A stretch of 22,089 bases of DNA from a virus. Positions within the stretch are counted from its first letter, which is position 1; each line of letters starts with the position of its first letter. The stretch lies in the IMG/VR virus record IMGVR_UViG_3300037320_000039, positions 1-22,089 of that record; one strand, 5' to 3'. Shown one piece after another: positions 14,793 to 20,656 of this stretch. Below the pieces are notes generated by a model. The model had not been told where the DNA came from, did no database searches, and was given only the letters and a program-made list of their open reading frames with translations. A program made the translations under genes and the position numbers.

Positions 14793-15146
14793 TTAAACTA
14801 TTGGACTAATTAATAAATCGATAATATTTTTTATGTAAACATTAGTAGCGTCTGGAAGAAACTCTTCAATAGCATTAAGCATAGGGGTGTTAGTCAAATT
14901 TTCTCGATCCTTTGGAGTTGGTTGGCCTTTTGGAGTATTGAATTGTCCGTAAACCTTTTCGGATAAAATCAAAACATTAAACGGCTTGACACCTCGACCA
15001 ACACTATCACGTAAGTGATCTTTTTGAATCTTACTAACTTTTGAGTTGCGTCGAATTGTGACTTTAATAACGTCGCCTAATTCAAGTAAACTATTCTTCG
15101 TTAGTGCTTCCACTTCCTTCTGTTGTATCGTCTTTCTTGCTGCCAT
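14793..15146 (-). CDS. Small neck / tail-completion-like protein
   Basis: This 117-residue protein begins MAARKTIQQKEVEALTKNSL. It contains LGDVIKVTIRRNSKVSKIQK (about residues 22-41), then a segment with HLRDSVGRG and a C-terminal helix (NVYIKNIIDLLISPIV). The combination 'K-I-x-K-x-x-L-R-D-S' followed by strands is loosely like the small proteins that complete necks and tails (HK97 gp10-like). This is a weak resemblance. The start at 15146 makes it overlap the preceding gene by 56 bases. No nearer ATG exists, and the closest alternative would be a GTG at 15113. It ends one base before the 385-residue tail gene starts. It belongs to the tail operon, but its specific role is unclear. Confidence 0.6.
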   Translation of the reverse strand: MAARKTIQQKEVEALTKNSLLELGDVIKVTIRRNSKVSKIQKDHLRDSVGRGVKPFNVLILSEKVYGQFNTPKGQPTPKDRENLTNTPMLNAIEEFLPDATNVYIKNIIDLLISPIV

Positions 15147-15519
15147 TTGCTATCGTTAAAGATTTTAGTAATTGCTTAATCTTGTCAGTACCTACATTTG
15201 CCTGAGATATTGCCGACCTTCTTATTTCCCTTCCTGTTCTTGTTGTTCCTTTTACCGTTGTTTCTCTACCTTCTTCATCTTCAAAAATTACCTTCCAAGG
15301 CAAGTCTTTAGGTATCATCCTTTCAGCATTAGCAATTAACTTGCTGTTGGTTCCGTAGGCTCCATAAAATAATTGACGAAATTCAATTGATTTAGTTTTT
15401 CCGATGTATGCCCCGCGCATTGTATCTTTTAACAATCCGGAATCAACTCGAGCAGTATTCTTTGAAGCTCTTATCACTTCTCTAATGTACTGCCTGATTT
15501 GCCCTACACTATATTCCAT
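15091..15519 (-). CDS. HK97 gp10-like tail-completion protein (tentative)
   Basis: This 142-residue protein begins MEYSVGQIRQYIREVIRASK. The segment ARVDSGLLKDTMRGAYIGKT (about residues 23-42) and the following EFRQLFYGAYGTNSKLI match the gp10-like pattern, in which a 'TG-x-L-x-x-S/T' motif precedes strands and an 'F-Y-x-x-Y-x-x-x-G-T-x' motif. The C-terminus is a hydrophilic tail (GSKKDDTTEGSGSTNEE) whose coding sequence is shared with the start of the next gene. Proteins of this type sit between the connector and tail terminator and help join heads to tails. Its start overlaps the preceding gene by 11 bases. The assignment is by pattern and neighbours. Confidence 0.55.
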   Translation of the reverse strand: MEYSVGQIRQYIREVIRASKNTARVDSGLLKDTMRGAYIGKTKSIEFRQLFYGAYGTNSKLIANAERMIPKDLPWKVIFEDEEGRETTVKGTTRTGREIRRSAISQANVGTDKIKQLLKSLTIANGSKKDDTTEGSGSTNEE

Positions 15520-15967
15520 TTTGATGCATCATAAATGTGGCGGAAAACTTAACACCATCAAGGGCGTTTCGTTCGTCTTTTCTAACTGGCTCAAATGTAG
15601 AAATGCTGCCGTCAACAATTTGTATGTCAAGATCATTATGGTCTTTTAATATTTCCATTAAAAAATTGTTTGCGATGCTATCGGTAATACCAATGTTGTC
15701 AATGTAGTTTGTGTCAGCTAACAACTTAGATCCTGTTGATGTCTTTGTGTCGTCGCGTTGGTTTAGCACTTCAAAAGCAATTATGTATTGTCTGTTATAC
15801 CAGTCAGGTGCTGGTCCAGATAGCAACTGAATAGAGACAAGCGGGTAAACATTCTCTTTTTCCACGTCAACTACGTCGTCATCTTTAAAACAAATAGTGT
15901 TAACAAGCGGTATCGCATCGTATACCTCAATGATAAATGTTAATAATTGTGATAATTGATTTGCCAT
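15509..15967 (-). CDS. Tail-terminator-like protein (tentative)
   Basis: This 152-residue protein begins MANQLSQLLTFIIEVYDAIP and has the core YPLVSIQLLSGPAPDWYNRQ (about residues 41-60), then YIIAFEVLNQRDD. A later helix is IANNFLMEILKDHNDLDIQI, and the end is LDGVKFSATFMMHQNGI. An N-terminal helix, a 'YP-x-V-x-I' strand, a central strand with 'F-E-V-L' and a C-terminal strand are the fold order of tail terminators, which cap the tail tube before head joining. The sequence similarity is only at the level of this pattern. It overlaps the gp10-like gene by 11 bases, and seven bases separate it from the preceding gene. Confidence 0.5.
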   Translation of the reverse strand: MANQLSQLLTFIIEVYDAIPLVNTICFKDDDVVDVEKENVYPLVSIQLLSGPAPDWYNRQYIIAFEVLNQRDDTKTSTGSKLLADTNYIDNIGITDSIANNFLMEILKDHNDLDIQIVDGSISTFEPVRKDERNALDGVKFSATFMMHQNGI

Positions 15968-15974
15968 TATTTTT

Positions 15975-16508
15975 TTATTTTACTCCTTCAATTATTCTTT
16001 GACCTGTTAAATAGTTTGCCCAAAAAAAGAACTCACTTACCTTCCATTGCTCTACTGCCTTATACTTTGTCATATCTCCTTTGCAGATGACATCCATCAA
16101 TACAACATAGTTTCCAAACCTTTCTACAAATTCCCTTTTTAATTCTGACCCCGTCGTCTCTTTTGCATCTTCACCGTATTGCGGGGGGTCAAAAATAAAA
16201 TCATACAACTCATAATGCATTCTTTGCTGACAAAGAAACTCCATAATAATGAATGACATGTTGTGAATGTAAATAGTTTGCCACCATTTTTTAACTACAA
16301 ATATAGCACAAAATTTAGTATAATCTTCATCTTCAAGGTACATTTCTGCATTAACTAATTGATCTAATGTAAGATCTTGTATCTCCTTACACTTAAATTT
16401 CTTTACAGGCTTTTTCTCTAGTAGTATCTTAGTCAAGAAATTACACTTTACATTCTCGCCTTGAGATCTTATCTTTGAAAATCTATTCAATGTTATGCCT
16501 AAGATCAT
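15975..16508 (-). CDS. Phage protein of unknown function, possibly tail-chaperone-like
   Basis: This 177-residue protein begins MILGITLNRFSKIRSQGENV. Its middle has the segment LTLDQLVNAEMYLEDEDYTK and the aromatic stretch VVKKWWQTIYIHNMSFIIMEF, and then an acidic linker. The first of these, an 'L-T-x-D-Q-x-V-x-A-E' helix followed by a hydrophobic part, resembles the start of the tail assembly chaperones of Bacteroidota phages, but only weakly. No slippery sequence or frameshift was established. It starts the structural series, three bases after a 25-residue micro-gene. No transmembrane segment is certain, because the hydrophobic stretch is broken by charged or polar residues. Placement supports a role in tail assembly. 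Confidence 0.55.
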   Translation of the reverse strand: MILGITLNRFSKIRSQGENVKCNFLTKILLEKKPVKKFKCKEIQDLTLDQLVNAEMYLEDEDYTKFCAIFVVKKWWQTIYIHNMSFIIMEFLCQQRMHYELYDFIFDPPQYGEDAKETTGSELKREFVERFGNYVVLMDVICKGDMTKYKAVEQWKVSEFFFWANYLTGQRIIEGVK

Positions 16509-16511
16509 AGA

Positions 16512-16589
16512 TTATCCTTTAGGGTTGCAGTTTACGGATCCAAATAAATAATTTGATACTATGTCGTATATTTTTTCTAGTAATTTCAT
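16512..16589 (-). CDS. Candidate 25-residue micro-gene
   Basis: An ATG at 16589 encodes MKLLEKIYDIVSNYLFGSVN followed by CNPKG and a stop, three bases before the next gene's start. It is only three bases after the membrane micro-gene upstream. The frame looks like one amphipathic helix. Tight spacing on both sides supports translation, but the length makes it weak evidence on its own. No function can be given. Confidence 0.35.
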   Translation of the reverse strand: MKLLEKIYDIVSNYLFGSVNCNPKG

Positions 16590-16592
16590 AAG

Positions 16593-16748
16593 TTATAAAT
16601 TAAAGATTAAACGTAAAATAACTAATATAGATTTTAATACTACCCACATAATTGACATGGAGAACGCACCTAATATAATCGTCCCCAAAATAAAGTTTCT
16701 GTTTTTCATGATATTATTTTTTGTTTTAGGCTGGGTTTCTGGCTCCAT
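16593..16748 (-). CDS. Candidate 51-residue single-pass membrane protein
   Basis: An ATG at 16748, directly after an in-frame TAA, opens a 51-residue frame. The hydrophilic N-terminus is MEPETQPKTKNNIMKNRNF. One or two hydrophobic helices follow, from about residue 19 to 48 (ILGTIILGAFSMSIMWVVLK, then SILVILRLIFNL). The pattern is a small membrane protein, as in phage superinfection or holin-like factors, but the role is unknown. A second ATG at residue 14 could start a 38-residue form. A plus-strand frame of 63 codons overlaps this gene, and codon-level evidence between them is not decisive. Tandem spacing with the neighbours favours the minus strand. Confidence 0.5.
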   Translation of the reverse strand: MEPETQPKTKNNIMKNRNFILGTIILGAFSMSIMWVVLKSILVILRLIFNL

Positions 16749-16794
16749 TTAACATTTCCGCCTTGTTCGGTTTTATCCTTCTGCACCTATTTTA

Positions 16795-16953
16795 TTATAT
16801 ATTAAATACTCTATGTACTTTATAAAACCATTTAAACAAAATTTTACCGTCTTTATAAATACATTTTGTGTAAAGATATCTACCACAATCTGAATAATTA
16901 AGCGGAGTCCTAATAGCCCCGCTTTTACTTTTATATTCTTTATTTAAAATCAT
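16795..16953 (-). CDS. Small basic protein, 52 residues
   Basis: A 52-codon frame begins MILNKEYKSKSGAIRTPLNY and ends YKDGKILFKWFYKVHRVFNI. Its ATG (16953) shares a base with the stop of the preceding gene (TAATG), a sign of coupled translation. It is rich in K, Y and F and has two cysteines (YSDCGRYLYTKC), spaced in a way that could bind a metal or form a disulphide, though nothing decides this. No family was recognised. It ends with a double stop (TAATAA), followed by about 46 bases without a gene. Confidence 0.55.
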   Translation of the reverse strand: MILNKEYKSKSGAIRTPLNYSDCGRYLYTKCIYKDGKILFKWFYKVHRVFNI

Positions 16954-17126
16954 TAATAATTAGTTATTAAATCCCAAGCATTAGAGAATTGAGTGATTGA
17001 ATTTAAAGCCATTATAGTTTCTATTTCTGAAAGTCCTGATTCTTTGACTAAATTAGATAATTCAATTTTAAATCCATTTCCTGTAGTTGCTAATCCTTTT
17101 CTTAATATGTTTAAAACTGTTATCAT
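16953..17126 (-). CDS. Small protein, 57 residues, possible terminase-adjacent accessory
   Basis: This 57-residue protein begins MITVLNILRKGLATTGNGFK and continues with an acidic-hydrophobic helical part, ELSNLVKESGLSEIETIMAL. It is probably helical and soluble. It is the first gene downstream of the promoter candidate at 17163-17192, with a leader of about 30 bases. The stop overlaps the next gene by one base. No family was recognised; its position after terminase suggests a small phage accessory protein. Confidence 0.55.
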   Translation of the reverse strand: MITVLNILRKGLATTGNGFKIELSNLVKESGLSEIETIMALNSITQFSNAWDLITNY

Positions 17127-17162
17127 AATTTCTATATTTTGTCTTTCGCTTTATTGCTGGTG

Positions 17163-17192
17163 TAAAGATACATAAGCAATTGAGTTATTCAA
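17163..17192 (-). promoter_or_regulatory. Promoter candidate downstream of terL
   Basis: On the minus strand, TTG (17190-17192) is followed after 19 bases by TATCTTTA (17163-17170), which differs from the TAnnTTTG consensus only in the last base. It lies in the 94-base gap between the large terminase stop and the first micro-gene and could start transcription of the tail operon. The same TATCTTTAC string also precedes the starts at 237 and 20206. Confidence 0.5.
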
Positions 17193-17220
17193 CCACAATA
17201 AACAAAACTTTAACATTACT

Positions 17221-18624
17221 TTAACCTTTCATGTACTTCTTATACTTGTCACTAAACATAGAAACTAATATGTACCTCATCGTATCGCAGGCGTGCCCAA
17301 ACTCTTGATAGCTTTGACCGGTAAGTTTGTCCTTAATTACTTTTTTGTTTACCTTACCCTCTTCATTCTCTGTGCAATATTGATAATCATTAATTGAATT
17401 GCGACATCTAGAATCAAACGCAATTGTGATGCCCTCAATTTCTCCAGCTAATAATTCATTAGTAAAGTTTCGGGACATGATGACAGATGGATTAGCGCGA
17501 GGTATTCTAAAGTCAGGCCGCATCAATTTTAAATATCCTTTAATCAATAAGTAGAAGTTTTGACCCTTTTGAATCTTAGTGTCTTGTTTGCGACTGGTTG
17601 CGTCTCCATAAATAAAAAGCCCTTGCCTATTTGATCCGTATCTTTTTATAAATTCTTCGCACGTGTCTTTTAAGGTGTTTAAAGGATCTTTTAACATTAT
17701 CTCATCTATCTGTCTTAAAACATTATTTGATAGCTGAAATACGTTGCACGTCAAGTAAGGCAGTACGTTTTCGTCAAACGATATGTGAATTGGTAGTGCT
17801 GGATCATAAGGGTAGTTACCTACGTGCTTATCACTTTTAAATTGTTTTAAAAACTCTCCTCCAGTTCGGAGTTTACCCCAATTACCTAAAGCATAAATGT
17901 TATAATAATTAATGTCATTTATTTTATCTCGCTCAAAATCTGCAATAACGTGGACGTCAATAAACCCGCCACCTTTACCGTTACCAACAATCCAAATATT
18001 GTCAAGATAACAAGTCCGCAGAACCAAAGTGTCTCCTGATTCGTTGAACTGCTTAGATTGTATTTTGCTTTCAATATCTGTAAAAATTTCATTGTCAAAT
18101 ATTTGTGTTTTTATAAATGAAAGTTCAGACACTGGATTAAAAATCCCGATAATCTGCTGCCCAACTAACCCTCTTAAACGTTTCTTGACCTGTTTAAAGT
18201 CAATCATGTCAAACTGCGAAAGCTCTTCTAGGCATATTTTTTTTATACCAGACAATCCTTTTATCTTCTCACTGTCATCTAGTCCCTTAAATCTAACGTA
18301 TGATCCTGTCAATAAACATTCAATGTAGTGCTTTTGTATTTTGAAGTAGTCGTTTAGGCCCCAATCGTTAATTATTGTTTTAAAATCTTGGAATACTGAT
18401 TGTTCAATGTCAACCGAAAATTTTCTAAATATTAAGCTATTATTATCTACGCCCTCCATCATGTAAACAATTGATTTCTGTACGTAAGAGAATGTTTTTG
18501 AAGATGAGGAACCGCCATAAATAAAGATGAAGCGTATCTTCTCGTCAGAAAACGCTCCATCTATTTCGTGATACAATTCGTTAAATATCCCGTCTTCAAA
18601 TTCTATACTTTCGATTCCAGTCAT
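17221..18624 (-). CDS. terL: Terminase large subunit
   Basis: This 467-residue protein is the DNA-packaging motor. The ATPase domain has a Walker A variant GGSSSSKT at residues 37-44 and a Walker B segment KICLEEL at residues 129-135, with the acidic pair E133-E134. The C-terminal nuclease domain carries the expected three acidic positions: D284 in PIHISFDENV, D341 in LFIYGDATSRK, and D447 in HACDTMRYIL. The length is typical of the Terminase_3-like (PBSX-type) group, and the two-domain order is intact. It lies 400 bases downstream of the small subunit gene, with two small genes between. Its start overlaps the end of the preceding small gene by 29 bases. It would cut concatemeric phage DNA and drive it through the portal. 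Confidence 0.93.
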   Translation of the reverse strand: MTGIESIEFEDGIFNELYHEIDGAFSDEKIRFIFIYGGSSSSKTFSYVQKSIVYMMEGVDNNSLIFRKFSVDIEQSVFQDFKTIINDWGLNDYFKIQKHYIECLLTGSYVRFKGLDDSEKIKGLSGIKKICLEELSQFDMIDFKQVKKRLRGLVGQQIIGIFNPVSELSFIKTQIFDNEIFTDIESKIQSKQFNESGDTLVLRTCYLDNIWIVGNGKGGGFIDVHVIADFERDKINDINYYNIYALGNWGKLRTGGEFLKQFKSDKHVGNYPYDPALPIHISFDENVLPYLTCNVFQLSNNVLRQIDEIMLKDPLNTLKDTCEEFIKRYGSNRQGLFIYGDATSRKQDTKIQKGQNFYLLIKGYLKLMRPDFRIPRANPSVIMSRNFTNELLAGEIEGITIAFDSRCRNSINDYQYCTENEEGKVNKKVIKDKLTGQSYQEFGHACDTMRYILVSMFSDKYKKYMKG

Positions 18625-18805
18625 TCGCCAAATTTACGTAAAATTCTTTAATTTGTTTCATTGTAAAGGCTTCAAAGTCAAAATTCAATACATCAAATTT
18701 AAAAGCATTCCAACTAATAAAAAAAATAAACAAACATCTGCAACAGTCATCTTCCGGATTAATTCTAATAAGTAAGATCGATTTTTTAAGGAGTAGTATT
18801 TTCAT
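18596..18805 (-). CDS. Small protein with hydrophobic N-terminal half, unknown
   Basis: A 69-residue frame between two terminase genes begins MKILLLKKSILLIRINPEDD. Two cysteines and the hydrophobic stretch CRCLFIFFISWNAF follow, and it ends with a basic, soluble part (MKQIKEFYVNLANDWNRKYR). It overlaps the upstream gene by 20 bases and the large terminase by 29 bases, so it is translated in a compact operon if real. An internal ATG at 18661 could start a 21-residue form (MKQIKEF...) that overlaps the terminase. The hydrophobic half could be a membrane segment, but the charge distribution is not typical. No family was recognised. Confidence 0.4.
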   Translation of the reverse strand: MKILLLKKSILLIRINPEDDCCRCLFIFFISWNAFKFDVLNFDFEAFTMKQIKEFYVNLANDWNRKYRI

Positions 18806-19046
18806 CTCGTTTTAATATTTTACCGTTTAATTTTACCGCTGTCATTCCAGATATTCCATCATCCTTCCAAATAATACCTCTGTGTTCTAAACTTTTGTAT
18901 TCTTTTTTACTACATACTTTTTTCATATTAATATGAAATAATACAACTTGTGATATATCATACATTAGGTCTACAAAATTATCTTCAGTAGCTATATTAA
19001 AAATATCCTCAATCGTAATTAGATGATGTTCCTTAATCTTTTTCAT
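18786..19046 (-). CDS. Small unknown protein between terS and terL
   Basis: This 86-residue protein begins MKKIKEHHLITIEDIFNIAT and contains DNFVDLMYDISQVVLFHINM, then KKVCSKKEYKSLEHRGIIW. It appears mainly helical in the first half and beta-like at the end (AVKLNGKILKRD). It overlaps the end of the small terminase gene by 14 bases and the next small gene by 20 bases. I do not recognise the family. The context is DNA packaging, but this may be a small accessory gene inserted there. Confidence 0.6.
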   Translation of the reverse strand: MKKIKEHHLITIEDIFNIATEDNFVDLMYDISQVVLFHINMKKVCSKKEYKSLEHRGIIWKDDGISGMTAVKLNGKILKRDENTTP

Positions 19047-19479
19047 CTCTTTTAATTTTTACAATTATTTTTTTAGGTGCTGCAGGTGTAACATCTTCAA
19101 TTTTCTCTACTAGACTATTTAATCTTTGCGTAATGCTCGTGTTAAATACTCCTGTCATTCCTCCAGTAATCTGATTGGACCTAATTTCTTCTTTAATATG
19201 CGAGCAGATAGGCATAAAGTCAGAGTAAAGGCCGTCCTGATTTTTAAAATATTGATGAATAACTCCATAATTTTTATAACAAAATACACTAAACCCTTCC
19301 ATCGTGTAAGGTAATTTTAAATCATCGCTCATTCGCTGCCCTTCTTTGCCTACATACTGGACTTTTTGCCAGCTACCTGCTTGAATTATTAAATCTTCTT
19401 TATATAATTCAAAAGCTCTTTCCAATTCATCTGGTGTTCTAAATACCCTTGTCGGGTGTATGTTTCCGTTTTTTGCCAT
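19033..19479 (-). CDS. terS: Terminase small subunit
   Basis: This 148-residue protein has the layout of Bacteroidota phage small terminases. An N-terminal pattern 'F-R-T-P-D-E-L-E-R-A-F-E' (about residues 13-24) comes first. A tryptophan-containing loop (AGSWQKVQYVGKEGQ) is followed by LPYTMEGFSVFCYKNYGVIH, which looks like a helix-turn-helix that binds the packaging site. A C-terminal oligomerisation part follows (IRSNQITGGMTGVFNTSITQ). The end is lysine-rich (KIIVKIKRDEKD). Its ATG overlaps the stop of the preceding gene by one base (TAATG). It recognises viral DNA for packaging and hands it to the large subunit. Its place 400 bases before a secure TerL supports the call. Confidence 0.8.
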   Translation of the reverse strand: MAKNGNIHPTRVFRTPDELERAFELYKEDLIIQAGSWQKVQYVGKEGQRMSDDLKLPYTMEGFSVFCYKNYGVIHQYFKNQDGLYSDFMPICSHIKEEIRSNQITGGMTGVFNTSITQRLNSLVEKIEDVTPAAPKKIIVKIKRDEKD

Positions 19480-19946
19480 TATAATAATTTTTTGTTAACT
19501 ATTTCTGCCCATTCTCCGTCTTCAAAAATGCAATCATCCCCAATAACTAAAGCATTAATACCACATGAACTCATTTTAAAGCCATCTTCTCCAATAGCTC
19601 TAATATACTTATATTTTCCAAAAATACAATACAAACCTTTTTTGTATCCCATCTTAATTGCTGCTCTTTTTAATGCGTCAAAAACTTCATCTTGAGTTGC
19701 TGGTTGCCAATCCTTATGCAAACCAAAATCCAAAATACCTTCAAAAGAACCATCATTCCACACGCAATATCCAGTAAAAGAAAATACTTCGTCTAATATT
19801 TTTTCGCAAAAAGCAATAATTCCATAATCACTTTTATACCATTTCCCTTCTTCTACAAAATTATCAAAAGCATCCGGAAACATTTCTTTAACTTTAGGAT
19901 CTGTCAAGCTTCTTAATTGTTCTTTTGTAATTGTGAAATCACTCAT
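19479..19946 (-). CDS. Conserved phage protein of unknown function, 155 residues
   Basis: This 155-residue, acidic protein begins MSDFTITKEQLRSLTDPKVK. The segment HKDWQPATQDEVFDALKRAA (about residues 77-96), then IKMGYKKGLYCIF, is a motif I have seen in small phage and plasmid proteins that share a 'W-x-P-A-T-x-x-E-V-F-x-A-L-x-x-x-A-I-x-x-G-Y' block. No function is assigned to that block. The end (DDCIFEDGEWAEIV) looks like a short beta part typical of the same proteins. It overlaps the preceding gene by four bases (ATGA) and leads into the small terminase gene by one base, so it is co-transcribed with the packaging genes. Confidence 0.6.
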   Translation of the reverse strand: MSDFTITKEQLRSLTDPKVKEMFPDAFDNFVEEGKWYKSDYGIIAFCEKILDEVFSFTGYCVWNDGSFEGILDFGLHKDWQPATQDEVFDALKRAAIKMGYKKGLYCIFGKYKYIRAIGEDGFKMSSCGINALVIGDDCIFEDGEWAEIVNKKLL

Positions 19947-20206
19947 CGTTTTATATTTAATGTTAATTTTATTTCTTCTTCCTCAAAACCTTTTGCTTTC
20001 AAATATAATGCTTTTGTTGTTACTGTCATGTATTCCCAACCCTTAATACTGTCAATTTCATTGATTAGAGACAAAACTGGCATGTTCAAATCAATTGAAA
20101 GACTTTTAACGTCATAAGTATCGAAACATAAAAGAAAGTGCCTTAAAACGTCTATTTTGCATTTATGCTTTGTTGGTGTAATTCCGTGTTGTGATATATC
20201 TTTCAT
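19943..20206 (-). CDS. Small unknown protein, first gene of the packaging operon
   Basis: This 87-residue protein begins MKDISQHGITPTKHKCKIDV and continues with LRHFLLCFDTYDVKSLSIDL and later EYMTVTTKALYLKAKGFEEE. The middle could form a winged-helix-like fold (a helix, a turn with 'D-L-N-M-P-V-L-S-L', a helix and a short beta hairpin). That would make it a candidate regulator, but the similarity is only suggestive. It is the first gene downstream of the large inverted-repeat region. Its start is preceded within a few bases by TATCTTTAC, and an inverted repeat (20196-20219) spans its start codon. Confidence 0.6.
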   Translation of the reverse strand: MKDISQHGITPTKHKCKIDVLRHFLLCFDTYDVKSLSIDLNMPVLSLINEIDSIKGWEYMTVTTKALYLKAKGFEEEEIKLTLNIKR

Positions 20207-20219
20207 TTTGTAAAGATAT
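20196..20219. promoter_or_regulatory. Inverted repeat across the start codon of the first packaging-operon gene
   Basis: ATATCTTT (20196-20203) and AAAGATAT (20212-20219) are perfect inverted repeats separated by eight bases that include the ATG at 20204-20206. In the mRNA they could form a hairpin that hides the start codon; in DNA they could be an operator overlapping the candidate -7 element TATCTTTA. Confidence 0.45.
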
Positions 20220-20276
20220 TAATAAATTTAGTTTATGTTTATTTTTTTAACGCTTTGTTAACAATTGCTTTTTATA

Positions 20277-20580
20277 GCGTTCAATTATTGAACGCTCTGT
20301 TCAGGGCTTAAAGTCAATGGTAGTAAGGGCTGCCACGTTTTTTGAACGCTTGAACGCAAAATTGAATATCTTTTTATTAATACATACGTACGCATAGAAG
20401 TATTATATATTATATTAACAATATTATTCTTACATATATTATATATCTATATGTAATAATATGTAAGAATTTATAAGTTTCTAAAAAGATATTTAGAATT
20501 GCGTTCAAGCGTTCAAAACTTACGGCAAGCCTTGCTATCATTGATAAAAAGCCTGAACACAGCGTTCGTGACTTGAACGC
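20277..20580. repeat. Seven perfect GCGTTCAA/TTGAACGC units plus one degenerate copy
   Basis: Perfect octamers occur at 20277-20284, 20288-20295, 20342-20349, 20350-20357, 20501-20508, 20509-20516 and 20573-20580. A degenerate copy (GCGTTCGT) is at 20562-20569. They are mirrored about the centre: an outer pair and an inner tandem pair on each side. The tandem pairs are head-to-tail with no spacer, and the unit GCGTTCAA begins every eight bases. This is the signature of a protein binding cooperatively. Confidence 0.85.
20426..20470. repeat. AT-rich inner palindrome of the origin-like region
   Basis: ATTCTTACATAT (20426-20437) and ATATGTAAGAAT (20459-20470) are perfect 12-base inverted repeats around a 21-base A/T centre. 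They lie inside the core between the two large arms but are offset by about 20 bases from the large dyad centre. The stretch would melt or extrude easily. Confidence 0.75.
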
Positions 20581-20656
20581 TATTTTTGCAAAATTGTAAG
20601 TTAAATATTATATTGCTGTTAAATTTAACAAAACTTTTGTAGGAATGTATATAAAC

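Larger units (their letters stand above)
20261..20597. other. Candidate replication origin: 337-bp region with about 100-bp imperfect inverted-repeat arms
   Basis: This lies in the 521-base gene-free gap at 20207-20727. The left arm (20274-20375) and the reverse complement of the right arm (20483-20583) align over 102 positions, with 79 identities by hand count, including one gap. Weaker similarity extends to about 20261 and 20597. Each arm contains GCGTTCAA-type units at matching places and ends in ATATCTTTTT at the inner side. The 107-base centre is almost pure A/T and has its own palindrome at 20426-20470. Repeated short binding sites beside an AT-rich unwinding-type core, next to a helicase/primase-like gene, form the classic layout of an origin. 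A regulatory centre or a degenerate mobile element with long terminal repeats is the main alternative. No ORF of convincing quality crosses it. Confidence 0.6.

Noticed and set aside
16561-16752. 63-codon plus-strand frame with a hydrophobic C-terminus
   Set aside because: It would be the only plus-strand gene in the window and overlaps two minus-strand micro-genes that are tightly spaced with their neighbours. Its hydrophobic end mirrors the membrane segment on the other strand.
20277-20580. The repeated octamers considered as a CRISPR array
   Set aside because: Units are only eight bases, occur in both orientations with mirror symmetry, and are not separated by regular unique spacers.
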